Shown one piece after another: positions 45,165 to 56,739 of a stretch of DNA of 64,000 nucleotides. The translations under genes were made by a program, and so were the position numbers. The notes below the pieces were generated by a model. That model did no database searches, was not told where the DNA came from, and was given only the letters and a program-made list of their open reading frames with translations. How positions within the stretch are numbered: position 1 is the first letter of the stretch; every line of letters starts with the position of its first letter. This DNA comes from Gnomoniopsis sp. IMI 355080 (taxonomy: Eukaryota > Ascomycota > Sordariomycetes > Diaporthales > Gnomoniaceae). Location of the stretch: positions 186,001-250,000 of the forward strand of contig JAPEVC010000015.1 in assembly GCA_027946555.1 (NCBI GenBank), written 5' to 3'.

Positions 45165-45809
45165 TATGTTGAACTCTGCCCAGGTGGCCTGGAGAACAAG
45201 ACCAATTAGTTCGTAGGTAAGAAGCCCGCATGCGCGATGATCACAAAACAAAAAGACGAGAAAGAAATACTCATGTGCCGATGGTTTCAACCTGGAAACC
45301 TATGGGTGGGCTGGTTCTGGTATAAAGCGGCTGAGTTGCATCTATGGTACCTAGATAAACGCCGGAGATCGATTGATCGCCATTGTGCTTATTGCAAATG
45401 CCTCTTTCTTGCTTGCCCGCTTGTCACAACTTGCATCTTGTACGCATTAGAGCCGCGGTCTACAGCTGCAGTAATCATGCAGCTGAACCTTTTGGAGGGT
45501 GGGCTTACCTAGCTATAGGCCTTTCCCTTAACTAGGTACCGCGCCACTTTGCCTAAAAAATTGCCCCCTCAACACTAGGAGGGGCTATATTGGTACCCTA
45601 CCAGTTGAGAACTATTGCTGGTTGGAAATTTGAGGAAAACTTCATGTCTTTGCACGGAAAATTGAAAAAGGAAGAGGGGGGTTGGCTGTTGTCTGGCCTA
45701 TTGTCTGGACGCCGATAAAGCAACCTTTGAATTGCAAGTAATCATCCCTTGGACTTGAGTGTTTTTATGGATTTGCAAGTAAGCCTCTGAAAAAACCATG
45801 TTGCTGATT
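45165..45809. other. Intergenic spacer
   Basis: Upstream of the CorA-like gene and 3' of the methyltransferase. TACCTAG and CTAGGTACC words lie near 45346, 45507 and 45532. No gene. Confidence 0.45.
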
Positions 45810-46737
45810 TCAGCCAGTCTTACGAGCTGTCACAACAGCCAGATTCGGCAGCTCCAAAAATTCCTTCCAGAACTCAGGGTCTGTCTTGACACAGTCGGTG
45901 TCTTCCCATGGCACAATTTTAGTATCTACTAATCCATAGCGAGCATGAGTCTCTTCTACTTTCGACGGATTATAGGTCGCCTCCATCGTAGCGGCGTCGA
46001 ACGTCGCGGGCGGATCGACATTGACGACGTAGCGAAAAAACATACCCCCCGGAATCTCGGCGATGTCCTTATATACCGCCCCATATTTGGGATTGCTCGT
46101 GGCCGGGGCGCGTGGCGTGTTGAAGACACGGGTGCCTACGAAGAGCCCACCCGGCTTGAGGTACGCCACGATCGACTGGAACATCCCGTCCAGCATCTCC
46201 ATGTTTGAAGCGTGATCGAAAATCCAGTTCCCCATTACAATATCGTAGCCTTCTTCTTTGAAGCGTAGAGGCAACCGAGCGACTTCGTCCGGCTTGGACA
46301 CATCGGCCTCAAACCAGCGAACGATAGAGTCACCTCTGCCTAGAGATTGCTCTATCTTCTCACCCGTGCGCATCATTTCCGGAGATACTACGTAGCCTAG
46401 TTAGTCAACGGTTCATACGTGATATATCCGTGTGTCAGATTCGAGTTGTATTGAACGTGATGGGGTTGTTGGCCTACGATCTGATAAAATGAAGTCAAAG
46501 CTACTCACAATCCACAACATCGACAGCGACAGCTCCATGATCAATGGCCTGTCGGGCCCTCAAGCCCTGCCCGCCTCCGATATCGAGCACGGTAAGACCA
46601 GTGCAATTGCCCAGCGCGAAATCTTGCAGTTGGGACTCGAGAAGATCCTTTGGGAAACTTTCCCGCTGCTTGTATGCGTCCGCTTGACTCTCATGCTGGA
46701 CCTTATCATAGGCGCCTCTGGGTGCTGTGATTGTCAT
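45810..46737 (-). CDS. SAM-dependent methyltransferase, class I (271 aa)
   Basis: Two minus-strand exons: 46737-46509 and 46396-45810, with a 112-nt GT-AG intron in phase 1. Motif I is VLDIGGGQG (residues 50-58), the SAM-binding glycine loop. The acidic end of strand 2 falls at VDVVDC. FEADVSKPDEV is motif II-like, and YDIVMGNWIFDHASNMEMLDGMF fits motif III and the following helix; YLKPGGLFVG is the usual post-III segment. The family is the small cytosolic fungal methyltransferases whose substrates are often secondary metabolites or unknown small molecules. Neighbours do not indicate a pathway. Confidence 0.9.
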
Positions 46738-48426
46738 TTTGTGCCTCAGGAAGTATATTGATCGTAGAAGTGATAGAAAGGATGACGAACAGAGGTCGCT
46801 CAGTTGAAAGCGGGGAAAATGATCGGGGGCAGGGAACTGGATATATCAATGAGGGAATGGTGGGTCATGAGGTAAGGTAGTAGCACAGAGGGGATTAGAC
46901 GTTATCGTGGCGGCGTGGCTGCATGTTGACGCATTGCCGGCTTAGATTTCAAGATTGGTGGCACAGATAGAAAAAACAGGGCGGCTGATTGTCTCTGTCT
47001 TCTGCGTTCGGAAAAGAGACCAGCTGACCAAGTATGTGGAACATACAGGCTGGAATTGGCTATGATAGGTGTGTGAAGTGAAATATCGATGCAGACTGCC
47101 CACTGCCCATGTGCCAGAAGTAATGTTTTTACTCGTATGTACATCAGCTTCGGATTACACTCGCATGTGTACAAGTGAATTTGAGAATTCGTTTTCGACG
47201 TTCAGGCTTCCGCTAGATATTCAGATTAGCTTTGGGATCATCATTGGTTGAAAGAGCTTGTCAGCATTGGAACATCCGACCACTCCTAATTAAGAGGAAC
47301 CCTCACACATCCAAAGAGCATGCACTCCGTACTGGGCATATCCGATCCGATACTCTATCTATCCTTGGGATTATCTGTACCGTCTGGGAGGCCGAATAAA
47401 TGAAGTCATCCATGGATCGAATATAGGAACTCAGCGCCATGGAAATGGGATTGATTGTACAAGACACAATGATTCACAAGTCGTTCAACGAGAAGGACTT
47501 GTGTATCTAGAATCCATGATCCAGTCGAAGTATTAAATTAACTCGGGGTTCCTCGACTGGTAATTTTGCGCATTCGTGGTATTGGGATATCACGTTGTCA
47601 TTGTCCTTCCTCAAGCAGGTCCGTTGCCCAGTACAGCTTCGACCTGGTAAGATTCCTCTGGGATGCTCTCAAAAGACAATGGCTAATCACACCAAGCACA
47701 CCCTCGAGGCCGAGATCGTACAGAACTTTGCGAAGAACGTAGATTGTCCAATTCGTATAGGTTCGCACAGATCACCGCCCACGCATTCTCACAATTGAGA
47801 TGGTCTCACGGTTCAGCTTGCGCGTATGGCGCTTGGAACGGCCACAATTGAACACCCCATGTTGCATTTGTAGACGTGTATAGGCAGTTGGATCTGCAAA
47901 TGCCCCCCTGCCTTCATCAACACGACTGCTGACATTCGAAACAAGAACAGGCCGGATCTTGAGAACACGGAGTGGTGCCGCCGTTTCGAGAGCAAGGCAG
48001 CTGACTGGTAGCCTTGAAGGGCTGGATATTCGGTCTCACACTCAGGAATCCAGGTCCTGCCAAGGTGTTTAAAATTAGGCATAAATGGCAGTGAACAGTT
48101 GGGCTTACTTCAATGAGGAGAACAACAGCCCTTGACCCTTCGTAGCACGATCCTTCGTGAGTTGACACACAGTGGAGCGGGCCGCACTAATTGGCTGCTG
48201 ACATCGCTTACCATATGAGACAACAACCAACAGGCTTACTGCGGCCGCAGGATACGCATTCAGCTGACCCAACAGTTATGAGTCTCAGCCCTTCGTCAAA
48301 AATACACTGGTCATCTAGAGCTGCTTCACAAGCATGAGCCACCTTACCTAGATACCAACATGAAATCCCGATTCCTTTACGAACTTGGGGGCGCAGGCCC
48401 TCATTCGACACCATGTAAGTGGGCCA
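46738..48426. other. Gene-free region
   Basis: 1.7 kb with only short frames (up to 90 codons). No RNA gene or repeat recognised. Confidence 0.45.
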
Positions 48427-48433
48427 TATAAAA
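48427..48433 (+). promoter_or_regulatory. TATA box (TATAAAA) of the wall-protein gene
   Basis: TATAAAA stands 181 bases before the ATG at 48614, followed by a pyrimidine-rich leader. Confidence 0.45.
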
Positions 48434-48613
48434 GGTGACCACCGTCTCAACGTGATGCTTATCCGGGACAGACTGTCCATCCTGCTCTTCCAAGCCTTCT
48501 CCAGTCAGTCTAGTAGTAGAAGAGTGAGAACTCTCCAGCAGCATCCAGCAGCTCGGTTCGCCCTATACAGTCCCCCAACCCCCACAGCACTCACTACTAC
48601 ACATCCTGTCAAC

Positions 48614-49562
48614 ATGTCTCGGGCATATTCTTGCATCGTTGCACTCTCCTTAGCGATGGCCGTCAACGGACTGGCGGCCCCCGAAATCACGGCGCGCGCA
48701 GTGCTTGCCCAGCGCGGCTCGGACTGTCCCTACCTTAGTGTTTCGCACACGGACGCCTCGACGAGCATCCAAGGCTGCTGTGTAGGCGGCTCAGACGAGG
48801 GGCAGCAACCTTACCTCTCTGTCTGCGACGGCTGGCCAATCTGCAACGGTCCCGTATGGTTCCTTTCAACCCTCCCCTCTTCCCACCGATAGTGATCTCT
48901 AGACTGACACGAGACAGACCACGACCACATGGACGGCGACACCCATTTCATGCGCCGCAATGGTCGCCTTTACCGACGCCAACTACGATGCTGAACTCAG
49001 TTCGGCCGAGCAGGCCTTCAAAGCCGACAGCACCAGCTTCTGCTACACAGTGGGCGGAGCAGATAACTGCGCGGGCGGGTCGGTGGCCAAAGCGACCACG
49101 ACAAGCGACGCTTCAAGTGCCGAGGAAAGTGGCAACGGCAGCAACGGAGCGTCCGGCAGCGATGCGGCAGCCACCGGTGGTGATGCGGCAGCCACTGGCG
49201 ACGATGCTGGAGCGACAGGTAGCGACGCAGCGGCGACGGGCGGCACAGCGGTTGGCAGCGCAGGCAGTGCAGGCAGCGCGGTCAACTCTGGCAACGCGGC
49301 GAGCAACTCGGGCACAAGCTCATCTGGGTCGTCCGGGAACTCTACCTCTTCGAACAATGGGTCCTCGGGATCGTCCTCCTCAAGCTCCGGAACGACGGTG
49401 TCTGGTGGTTCTTCATCGTCAGGCTCCTCGTCGTCGAGCACGAGCAGCACGACGACCACAACCAGCGACACAAGTGGTGCGAATGTGTTGGGATTGGGAT
49501 GGGGTGCGTGGGCGCTTGGGGTGGCGGGTGTTGGCCCCGTGGTGATGGCCGTGATGTTGTAA
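48614..49562 (+). CDS. Ser/Thr-rich secreted, probably GPI-anchored wall protein (294 aa)
   Basis: Two exons: 48614-48853 and 48918-49562, one 64-nt intron. A signal peptide (MSRAYSCIVALSLAMAVNGLAAP) is followed by a compact region of about 110 residues with Cys contexts SDCPYL, GCCVGG, SVCDGW, PICNGP, PISCAA, TSFCYT and ADNCAG. Next comes a long Ser/Thr/Gly/Ala tract with GDAAATG-type near-repeats, likely O-mannosylated. The end is a small-residue stretch and a hydrophobic tail without charged residues (GLGWGAWALGVAGVGPVVMAVML), as in GPI-anchor signals. The Cys-rich part probably faces outwards on a rod-like stalk. No enzymatic motif seen. The frames on the other strand and in +2 over the repeat are by-products of GC-rich repetitive coding. 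Confidence 0.88.
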
Positions 49563-50819
49563 TAAGATTGGAAAGCACAGTGGCCTTGCTACTATGATTA
49601 CTCTGCCACCTCCTCCACCAATGGTCGGAAGCCGACGTGTAAAGTTGAGCAGTAATCCCTGTGTCGTGGGCAACGTTGCTGAGTTTGGTGTAATCGTCCC
49701 GGAGAAGTTATCCAGAAAGAGGAAGTCGGGTCAAGTGGCTTGCTTGCATGAGATGGCGCCGATCAAAGAGTGCCGGGATGTACTGTACTATTAGGTAAAG
49801 TGGGTAGGTTACAGTATTATGTATACGCATGCATATGTCATGCATGTATTGACACACCCATCGTGTCCAGACATGTTCTTGGGACTGTGTGACTTTCCTG
49901 CGTTGGTAGTCGATCATATCTGTCTACCCAGATAGGTAAGCATCAGATGTCAGGTGTGTGTCTTTTGAATGCGCCGAGGGCCCGCAACAGCTCATCAAAT
50001 ACACAGGTGGAACACAGGGAGAAGAAACAGCAATACTGGAGTGACAAGGCTGATGAAGAAAAAGAGGAATACATTGGCTGCAGTAGGTGAGGCGACAGAG
50101 CCAATGGTAGGTACTGTACATACTCCGACCCTGTCATGCCCCGTTCCAGGCCTGTTCGGATCTCCGGGCCTATTCCTCGGCGAGCCTAGCCGGATGGTTC
50201 GTTGAAACCCACTTGTCAGTCTGCTGCTCAGTCGATACACCCTTCCGGCCCTTCATTTCCATCCACTATGGTGAGTTTTTACCTGCCAGTGTTACGGGAC
50301 AGTAAAATACCACTTTCCCCTCTGTGCCAATCATGGGGGCAAAGTGCAGTACCACTTAATTCTCAAAGTTACCAAGTCCTCACCTCTTTGGGTTCAATCA
50401 TGCTCCAGAGGCTGTCGACTCGCTAAGTCGGCGCTGGCAGATCTGTTCTCCCGGAAAATCTGGGCTACCCTTCTAATGTACACGATTACACTGGGTCTTG
50501 GCATCCCTCTTCTTGCAGAAGTATAGCGCCGTGATCTGGCTATCGAGCAACGACCGTGGTGGTCGAGACGGGAGCGCATATGTGACACTTATTCCCCAAC
50601 AATCCACGATAGCATCCAAACAACAATCGCACCGCACCGTACGAGGCCCGGACGAGACTCGCCTGTCCGAGACCAGAAGGCTCACGGCTTCCTAATAAAG
50701 GCCTCGCAGTGCGGGGAGGACACACGCTTGTCCTCAACCCGGTGTGCCCAGGTCATTGGATCTCATATATTCGTACTTCGCGCCACGCCAACAGCGCAGC
50801 AGCAAACACCGCGTGGACC
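49563..50819. other. Gene-free region
   Basis: Contains short overlapping frames on both strands, none supported. Holds the promoter of the FLVCR-like gene. A reading frame continues upstream of that gene's ATG without an ATG of its own. Confidence 0.45.
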
Positions 50820-52723
50820 ATGGGCTCGATACCGGACCAAGGCGAATGGAAGGGCGCACATATGCGTATCAACAGCCACGAGCCGGGTGGTTCCCTCGAG
50901 GACACCGGTAGCAAGAAGGGCGACGATCTCGAACTGCAGGACCGCGAGCAGGGCACGTCGACAGACGCAGACATTGTTGGTGGTGGCCCTGGCCGTAGTA
51001 GTCGTCGCAAGTTTCCCTTCCCGCGCCTCGGACTTGATGCTCTCATCCACGATGGTCGGCCTGAGGACAATGGCATTCAAGACGGCTCCATCGTCTTTTA
51101 CAAGGTCTACAAGAGGCGGTGGTTTGGACTTGTGGAGTTGACATTGCTCAGTCTGCTCGTCAGCTGGGAGGTTAGTTTTCTTCTTCTCAGTCTCCGTCTC
51201 ACTCCAAGCCCTTCATCCTCATCCTCATCCTCATTCTTCCTCATCCCGTAGGACATGCTCCTGGTGCCTTGCATATGTCAAGTCTCCGCCGTGTCACAGC
51301 TGGGCGTGAACGTGTGTCATTGCTCATGCTCCAACAGAGCAAGAGAGGCTTGAGTGATGAGTACTTTGAGCAAGTCACCAACACCATAATACCGGGCTGA
51401 CACGATCCATCCCAGTGGCTGACCTTCTCACCCGTCGCCGCCATTGCCGCCGACTTCTTCAACACCACTGAATCCGCCATCAACTGGTTCTCTACCTCCT
51501 TTCTGTTCGCCTTCGTCGTCATGGTCCCTTTGGTGATCTACACGTTGCACTGGGGCCCCAAGCCTTCCATCCTGACCGCGGCCCTTCTCATGCTCATCGG
51601 CAATTGGATCCGCTATGCCGGCGTCAGGGCCTCCACGCCCAGTTTCGGCGTCGTCATGTTCGGACAGATCATTCTCGGCTTTGCCCAGCCCTTTGTGCTC
51701 GCTGGACCAACCCGCTACTCGGATATGTGGTTCACCAACCGTGGCCGTGTCGCTGCTACTGCGCTTATGAGTCTGTCGAACCCGTTTGGGGCAGCAATAG
51801 GCCAACTTGTGGTCCCTTTCTGGGTGTACAAGTCGAGTGATATCCCTAATGCCGTTCTCTACCTATCTATCATTGTGAGTTGGGTTCTCCCTCATTCTCT
51901 CCAGGACTTCGCGCAACTAACAAATACCCAGACCACTATCGTCTGCATCCCGGCCTTCTTCATCCCCGCCGCACCACCCACACCCCCTTCTCCCTCAGGC
52001 GCGACCCAAAAAATGTCGCTAATCGCCTCCATCCGCACCATCACCTCATCCTTCGAAGTCTGGCTGCTCCTCATCCCTTTCTTCGTCTACGTCAGCCTGT
52101 TCAACTCCATCTCCACCATCATCAGCCAAGTCCTGACTCCCTATGGCTTCTCCGACAGCGACGCGGGCATTGCCGGCGCCGTCCTCATCGTCGTCGGCCT
52201 CGTCTCTGCCGCCATAACGTCACCCATTCTGGACCGCACCAAATCCTTTGTTCTCGCCTGCAAGGTCGCCGCGCCCCTCATCGCCCTCTGCTACCTGATT
52301 TTCATCTGGATGCCCGAGACCCGGTCCGACGCAGGGCCCTATGTCGTGTTGGCGGCGCTCGGCGCCGCGAGTTTCAGCCTGGTGCCCGTGGCAATGGAGC
52401 TGCTGGTTGAACTGACGCACCCTGTCAGCCCCGAGGTGACCAGTACGCTTGCATGGGCGGGTGGGCAGCTGGGTGGGGGTATTTTTATTTTGATCAGTGA
52501 TGCGCTAAAGGCGGGTAACGGGGCAAGCCCGCCTGGGAATATGAAGAATGCGCTGATCTTTCAGGCCGTGGTGGCGTTAGTGGCGTTACCATTTCCAATG
52601 TTCTTGGGGTTGTTCGGACGGGGGGATAAGGTTTTGCTGAGGAGGGTACAGAGAGATCAGGAGGACGGCGTGTTGGCGCAAGAACGGGTCGGGGAGGCTT
52701 CGGGACATGAGGCTTCTATGTGA
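50820..52723 (+). CDS. MFS transporter of FLVCR/DIRC2 type (533 aa)
   Basis: Three exons: 50820-51170, 51416-51874, 51932-52723. Intron 1 is long (245 nt) and has a TCATCC repeat; intron 2 is 57 nt. A hydrophilic N-terminus of about 95 residues ends in VYKRRWFGLVELTLLSLLVSWEWLTFSPVAAIAADFF, the entry to TM1-2 in this family. About 12 helices follow, including WFSTSFLFAFVVMVPLVIYTL, GQIILGFAQPFVLAGPTRYSDMWF (the family's FxLxxPTkyxxxWF region) and GVRASTPSFG. The animal relatives FLVCR1/2 move heme, choline or ethanolamine, and DIRC2 (SLC49A4) acts at lysosomes; fungal members are uncharacterised. The second half keeps a Ser-rich cytosolic loop and a typical C-terminal helix bundle. Confidence 0.88.
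51213..51236. repeat. TCATCC microsatellite in an intron
   Basis: Three perfect TCATCC units and one variant (TCATTC) lie within intron 1 of the FLVCR-like gene, adding to the pyrimidine-rich tract before an internal AG. Confidence 0.8.
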
Positions 52724-53182
52724 TCCTGTGTTTTGGGCTGCGAAGATTATCTTACTTACTTGCTCGTGACTCTAATGTGGGAACGATCTCATGACTTATA
52801 TAGATTACAGTGCTAGAGGGAGCATTTCAAGCGAACAAGTTATGCTTGTTGAATATGTTGTGCTTAGCTACCTAGGTACCTATGGCTGCGGATACCCTGA
52901 GATGGCATAATGCTAGGAAGACATCACATTGACGATGAAGAGAAACCCTATAAAATATGTAACATTATTGCTTATTGTGATTGTCAAACCAGTCATGAAA
53001 CATATGCAGCGCGCAAGCTTCGATATTCGCTGCGCCTTTTGGCACCATGCGCTGGTAGATATTAAGATTACAATGGACGACAGCGGCCAGCCAACGCCGA
53101 GTGATGATGGCATGCTGTATAGAGCCATCGCGACTATGGGGTATACAAAGCCCAATGTAAGAGCATCATTCACCCGGAAGGT
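52724..53182. other. Intergenic, convergent 3' ends
   Basis: TACCTAGGTACC at 52869-52880. No gene on either strand beyond extensions of frames antisense to ERG27. Confidence 0.45.
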
Positions 53183-54645
53183 CTACTTCTCAGCCACACG
53201 ACTTAACCGCTCCTCCCACTCCTCTCGAAGCTTCTCCATCTGCTCCCAGCATTTCGCCGCAATCTCCTCAAACTCCGCCCTCTTCTCCTCTGTCAGCTGC
53301 TCCGGGCGCGATCTCCTACCCACGCTTTTCCTCAACACCCTACGCACAGTCCTATCCTGCTCCGCGATCTCCTCCACGCTCTCTGCCCTCCCCTCCCATC
53401 CCCATCCGTCCAACTCTGTTTTCTTGACATACGTGTTGCCCCAAAAGTCCGTACACGAGCCCCACTTGATCCGCTGGGCATTCTCCGCGTCAAGCGTCTC
53501 CTGGCTCGACAACGCAAGCCAGGTCGTAGCCACGCCGGCTTTGTATGGGCTGACGGCGTGCCACGGCGAGCCTAACCAGCGGCTGAGGGTGGTTCCGAGG
53601 ACGTATCCCCACATGAGCATAAAGTGTAGAGGAAACATGGTCGTTGCGACGACGCCGGGGTGTGCGACATACACGTTTGGCTTTCTCCCTTGTGCTGTTG
53701 CAGGGTCCTTTGTATCGCTCTTGAAATAGGCAGCGGTTCGTGGTCGCATACTGGGCAGGTCCGCGGTCAGAGCCAGGATGTCAGTCAGCATTTTGGAGCT
53801 CTCGTATGCCACCGGCCGCTTCAAGCCTTGTATATCGTCCACGTCGAAGTGGCTAAGATTCGGGTCCACACTGCTCTGCCAGATGATGCGGCCCGGGGCG
53901 GCTCCCTCATCCTTGCGACTAAGTAGGGGCAAGAGGTAGTGCGCAAAGAGATAATGACCCAATACATTCGCGCAAAATACAATGCCCAGTTCCGGCACAT
54001 CCTCGGACGCGGCCTTGGGCAGCGGGTTGACAGTCAGGCCCGCGACCGAGCGCTTGAATGTCGGACGCGTTGTCGACTGGATCCAGCCCTCCGTAACAAC
54101 TTGCCAGGCAAAACCTAGCCAGCTGACATGCGACCAGCCGCCGACGCCTGCGTTGAATATGACCGAATCAAGCCGTGGAATCTTGACCTCGGCGCGTATA
54201 TCATCGAAATAGACAGTGCCGTTGACGAGCTGCTCCGCGGCGCGGCGCACGGTGCTCAAATCACACAGGTCAAGCTGGACCGAGGCCACGTGCACGCGAG
54301 CGAGGGTGTCGTTCAGGTCGCGTACACCACGCTGCTTGAGAGACTTGTTGGTCGAGGCGGCGTGAAGGAGGTGTTGGCGCAGGCTGGCGATGGTCTCGGC
54401 GGCTTTGCGGGCAGAACGCGTCGTGGGAAGGAGGACGAGGTGTGAAGTTAGTGGGCGTTCGGTGAGGAAGGTGTCGATTGTGCGCTCGCAGATGCCCAGG
54501 CCGACGCCACTTGAGGAGAAGTCTGGTCAGTGGACGGGGCGAAGAGTATGGTAAGGGTTTGGGAGGGTTGCTACCTGTTGGCGCCAGTGACGAGCACGAA
54601 GAGGGTGTCCAGCGCTGGTAGTAAGGCCCAGGCGGCTGGTGCCAT
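53183..54645 (-). CDS. ERG27: 3-keto-steroid reductase (sterol C-4 demethylation), ERG27 (465 aa)
   Basis: Two minus-strand exons: 54645-54575 and 54509-53183; the 65-nt intron splits the Ser codon of the NADPH-binding TGANSGVGLGIC loop (residues 20-31). A short-chain dehydrogenase fold follows: DLCDLSTVRRAAEQL, IFNAGVGG (NAG motif), VFCANVLGHYLFAHYLLPLL, and the catalytic Ser236 (WQSSVD) with Tyr259 and Lys263 (YESSK). The spacing, the long insert between strand 4 and 5 and the extended helical C-terminus distinguish Erg27 from ordinary SDRs. Erg27 reduces the 3-keto sterol made by Erg26 during C-4 demethylation, working with Erg25/Erg26/Erg28 at the ER. It is the target class of hydroxyanilide fungicides. 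The length agrees with filamentous-fungal orthologues, longer than in yeast. Confidence 0.92.
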
Positions 54646-55290
54646 GTTGACAAGCTTCAATCGCGAGGCCAAGAGACCGGGTCGTCCTTCAGCTCTTCCA
54701 ATCGATGGGCTGGTGGAAAGGAGATCCCCTTATAGGCTTCAAGGCACACGCAGTCTCTCCAGTGGTTGCTAAAGCCAGGGAAGGTTTACGTAGGCGGTGT
54801 AGCACGTTGTCATGGATCTGCCGACTAATTTGGTAGTCAAAGTTCCACTCGGTGAAGCCCGCCATCCTCTCATGCCGGCCTCAAGACAAGACTGTTGCAA
54901 ATTGATTTGGAGGTAGTGAATAGTACAAGTGTTCTAAATTGATATAATCTCGGTGTAAACTGTTGTTAACTCTTGTATGCGGCGTAGGTGCTTCAGGTAC
55001 CCAGGTATGTAAATGGCCACCTACGGGGTGTCCCAGTGGCCGACACGGCTCCGAGCGCAGCTGCGCCCGCCCGATGTACTTGGTATACGCGGCCCGGACC
55101 GTCTCCAGTCGGCCTGGACTGCCTGGTCGGCTCCGGAAATCATTGTGATTCTCCGGCTTCACTTTATATGTCTCCGTTCACACACGCACGCACAACTTGC
55201 TCTTGGTGCGCTCATCGTATTGCTATTGTCTGGACACATGCCAAAACATCATTTAGCTGTCCATCTCATCATGTCGTCTCCCAAACAACC
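54646..55290. other. Divergent promoter region with upstream ORF
   Basis: Lies between ERG27 and the OB-fold-like gene. An upstream frame 55013-55294 ends inside the start codon of the latter; see findings. Confidence 0.45.
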
Positions 55291-56463
55291 ATGACACGGA
55301 AAGTCCTCCTAGCGGGAGCCCCGGACTACCACCGGCTCGACTGGGCCCCGTCCAACCTTCTCACTACCTTCCAGCCATCCATTGCGCAATTTGCCCTGCT
55401 TCAACCTCCTGCTCCACCATCCACAGTGGTTCAAGATATATCGTACCTCGATCTAGCCGTGTGGCGCTCCCTCTCCCTTCAACGCACCCACATTCGCACC
55501 GGCTTCTCCCAACAACACGATCTACGTTTCGTAGGCGCCTTCCCTAGCAGCGCCGACTTCCTCACCACTGCTAGCATTTCATTTGGGACTGCATCGCAGG
55601 CTTTGAGCCAGCAGGACGCTGATGATGAGACCAGCAGACTCGTTGCGGAGTTCTATGAGCACTCACTCGCTGTGCACCATGACATGGCCAGCTCCCAAAT
55701 CGTGCCACAGCAGGACTCGCAGAAAGCCACCTCATTTAACACGGACGTCTCCTCCATGAGCGACACAACCTCAAGCGCAAAGGCCAGTGAAGAGGGCGAC
55801 TCAATCACCGTCGCGGACGGCACGACGCTGCTCAAAGCGCCCCTTCGACCCGGCCGCAGTAATGACCATCTCTCGGACCTGGAAGATATCCCGCCCGCCT
55901 CATATCTCATCTCTATCATCCCCGCCACCATGACCGTCACCCTGATTGTCGGCATCATCAGCATCGCCGCCCCGCGCACCATCAAAACTCACTATGGCGC
56001 AACCAAGACGCTCGTCGAAGTGTTGGTGGGCGATGAGACGAAGAGCGGGTTTTCCGTGACGTTTTGGCTCGCCGATGAAGCGGATGAGGGGGCGTTGGCA
56101 GGGCTGAGAAGCCAGGATGTCGTGCTTATGCAGAACGTCGCGTTGAATGTCTTTCGCAATCGAGTGTACGGGGGCAGCCTGAGGAGAGGCATGACCAGGG
56201 TAGCGTTGCTCTACCGGGGGAGGAAGATTGGGAGTGACGATGAGGATGGGTACTATCTCTTTGAAGATTTGGCCAAAGCTGGAAGGGGAAAGCACATGCA
56301 TCCTCAACTCGACAAGACGAGAAGGGTGAGGGATTGGGTATTGAAGTTTGTTGGAGGAGGAGGTGCTGTGGAGAGAAAAGGCCCCAGGACAAGAAAGGGT
56401 AAGGACAGGACAGCATCAACCTTAAGAGACTGGAATCAGCCCCCACCTTTGGATTCTCAGTAG
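55291..56463 (+). CDS. OB-fold-like nucleic-acid-binding protein, single exon (390 aa)
   Basis: The frame opens 101 codons upstream, but the ATG at 55291 (MTRKVLLAGAPDYHRLDW) gives the sensible start, because the preceding 100 residues are of random composition. The first half has LSLQRTHIRTGFSQQHDLRF and a Ser/Thr/Asp-rich linker. From about residue 205 the sequence PPASYLISIIPATMTVTLIVGIISIAAPRTIKT, VEVLVGDETKSGFSVTFWL, LRSQDVVLMQNVALNVFRNRVYGGSL and MTRVALLYRGR alternates strands as in an OB-fold, with the 'direct a channel through which a metabolism of base' regularity of RPA or telomere-binding folds. It probably binds single-stranded nucleic acid in the nucleus, inferred from fold only. 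The C-terminal tail is basic. Confidence 0.65.
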   Translation: MTRKVLLAGAPDYHRLDWAPSNLLTTFQPSIAQFALLQPPAPPSTVVQDISYLDLAVWRSLSLQRTHIRTGFSQQHDLRFVGAFPSSADFLTTASISFGTASQALSQQDADDETSRLVAEFYEHSLAVHHDMASSQIVPQQDSQKATSFNTDVSSMSDTTSSAKASEEGDSITVADGTTLLKAPLRPGRSNDHLSDLEDIPPASYLISIIPATMTVTLIVGIISIAAPRTIKTHYGATKTLVEVLVGDETKSGFSVTFWLADEADEGALAGLRSQDVVLMQNVALNVFRNRVYGGSLRRGMTRVALLYRGRKIGSDDEDGYYLFEDLAKAGRGKHMHPQLDKTRRVRDWVLKFVGGGGAVERKGPRTRKGKDRTASTLRDWNQPPPLDSQ

Positions 56464-56739
56464 GCAGCTTTGATCTTTTTTTTTCAGACACCCGGGCAGC
56501 AAGAGGGGTTGAGGTGCATTTAGGCATTGTTTGGGCGTTTCATTTTTTGGCGCATATACACCGGCGTATGGTATGCTTTTCCCTCTTAGAAAAGACTCGA
56601 TAGGCTGAAGCAGCTGAGTATCTGCAAATCGAGTCATTCCCTCCCGGCTGGTAAGATCTCAGAGTGAGTATCATATGGGAATACTATGCTGCTGAAAAGT
56701 GTATTCAAACCTTGTAGATTGTCCTTGAGTTTTTGACGA

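Noticed and set aside
49043..49471. 142-codon antisense ORF, very acidic
   Set aside because: Mirror image of Ser/Gly-rich coding repeats of the wall protein.
51880..52410. 176-codon plus-strand ORF, Arg/His/Pro-rich
   Set aside because: Shadow frame of the GC-rich third exon of the FLVCR-like transporter.
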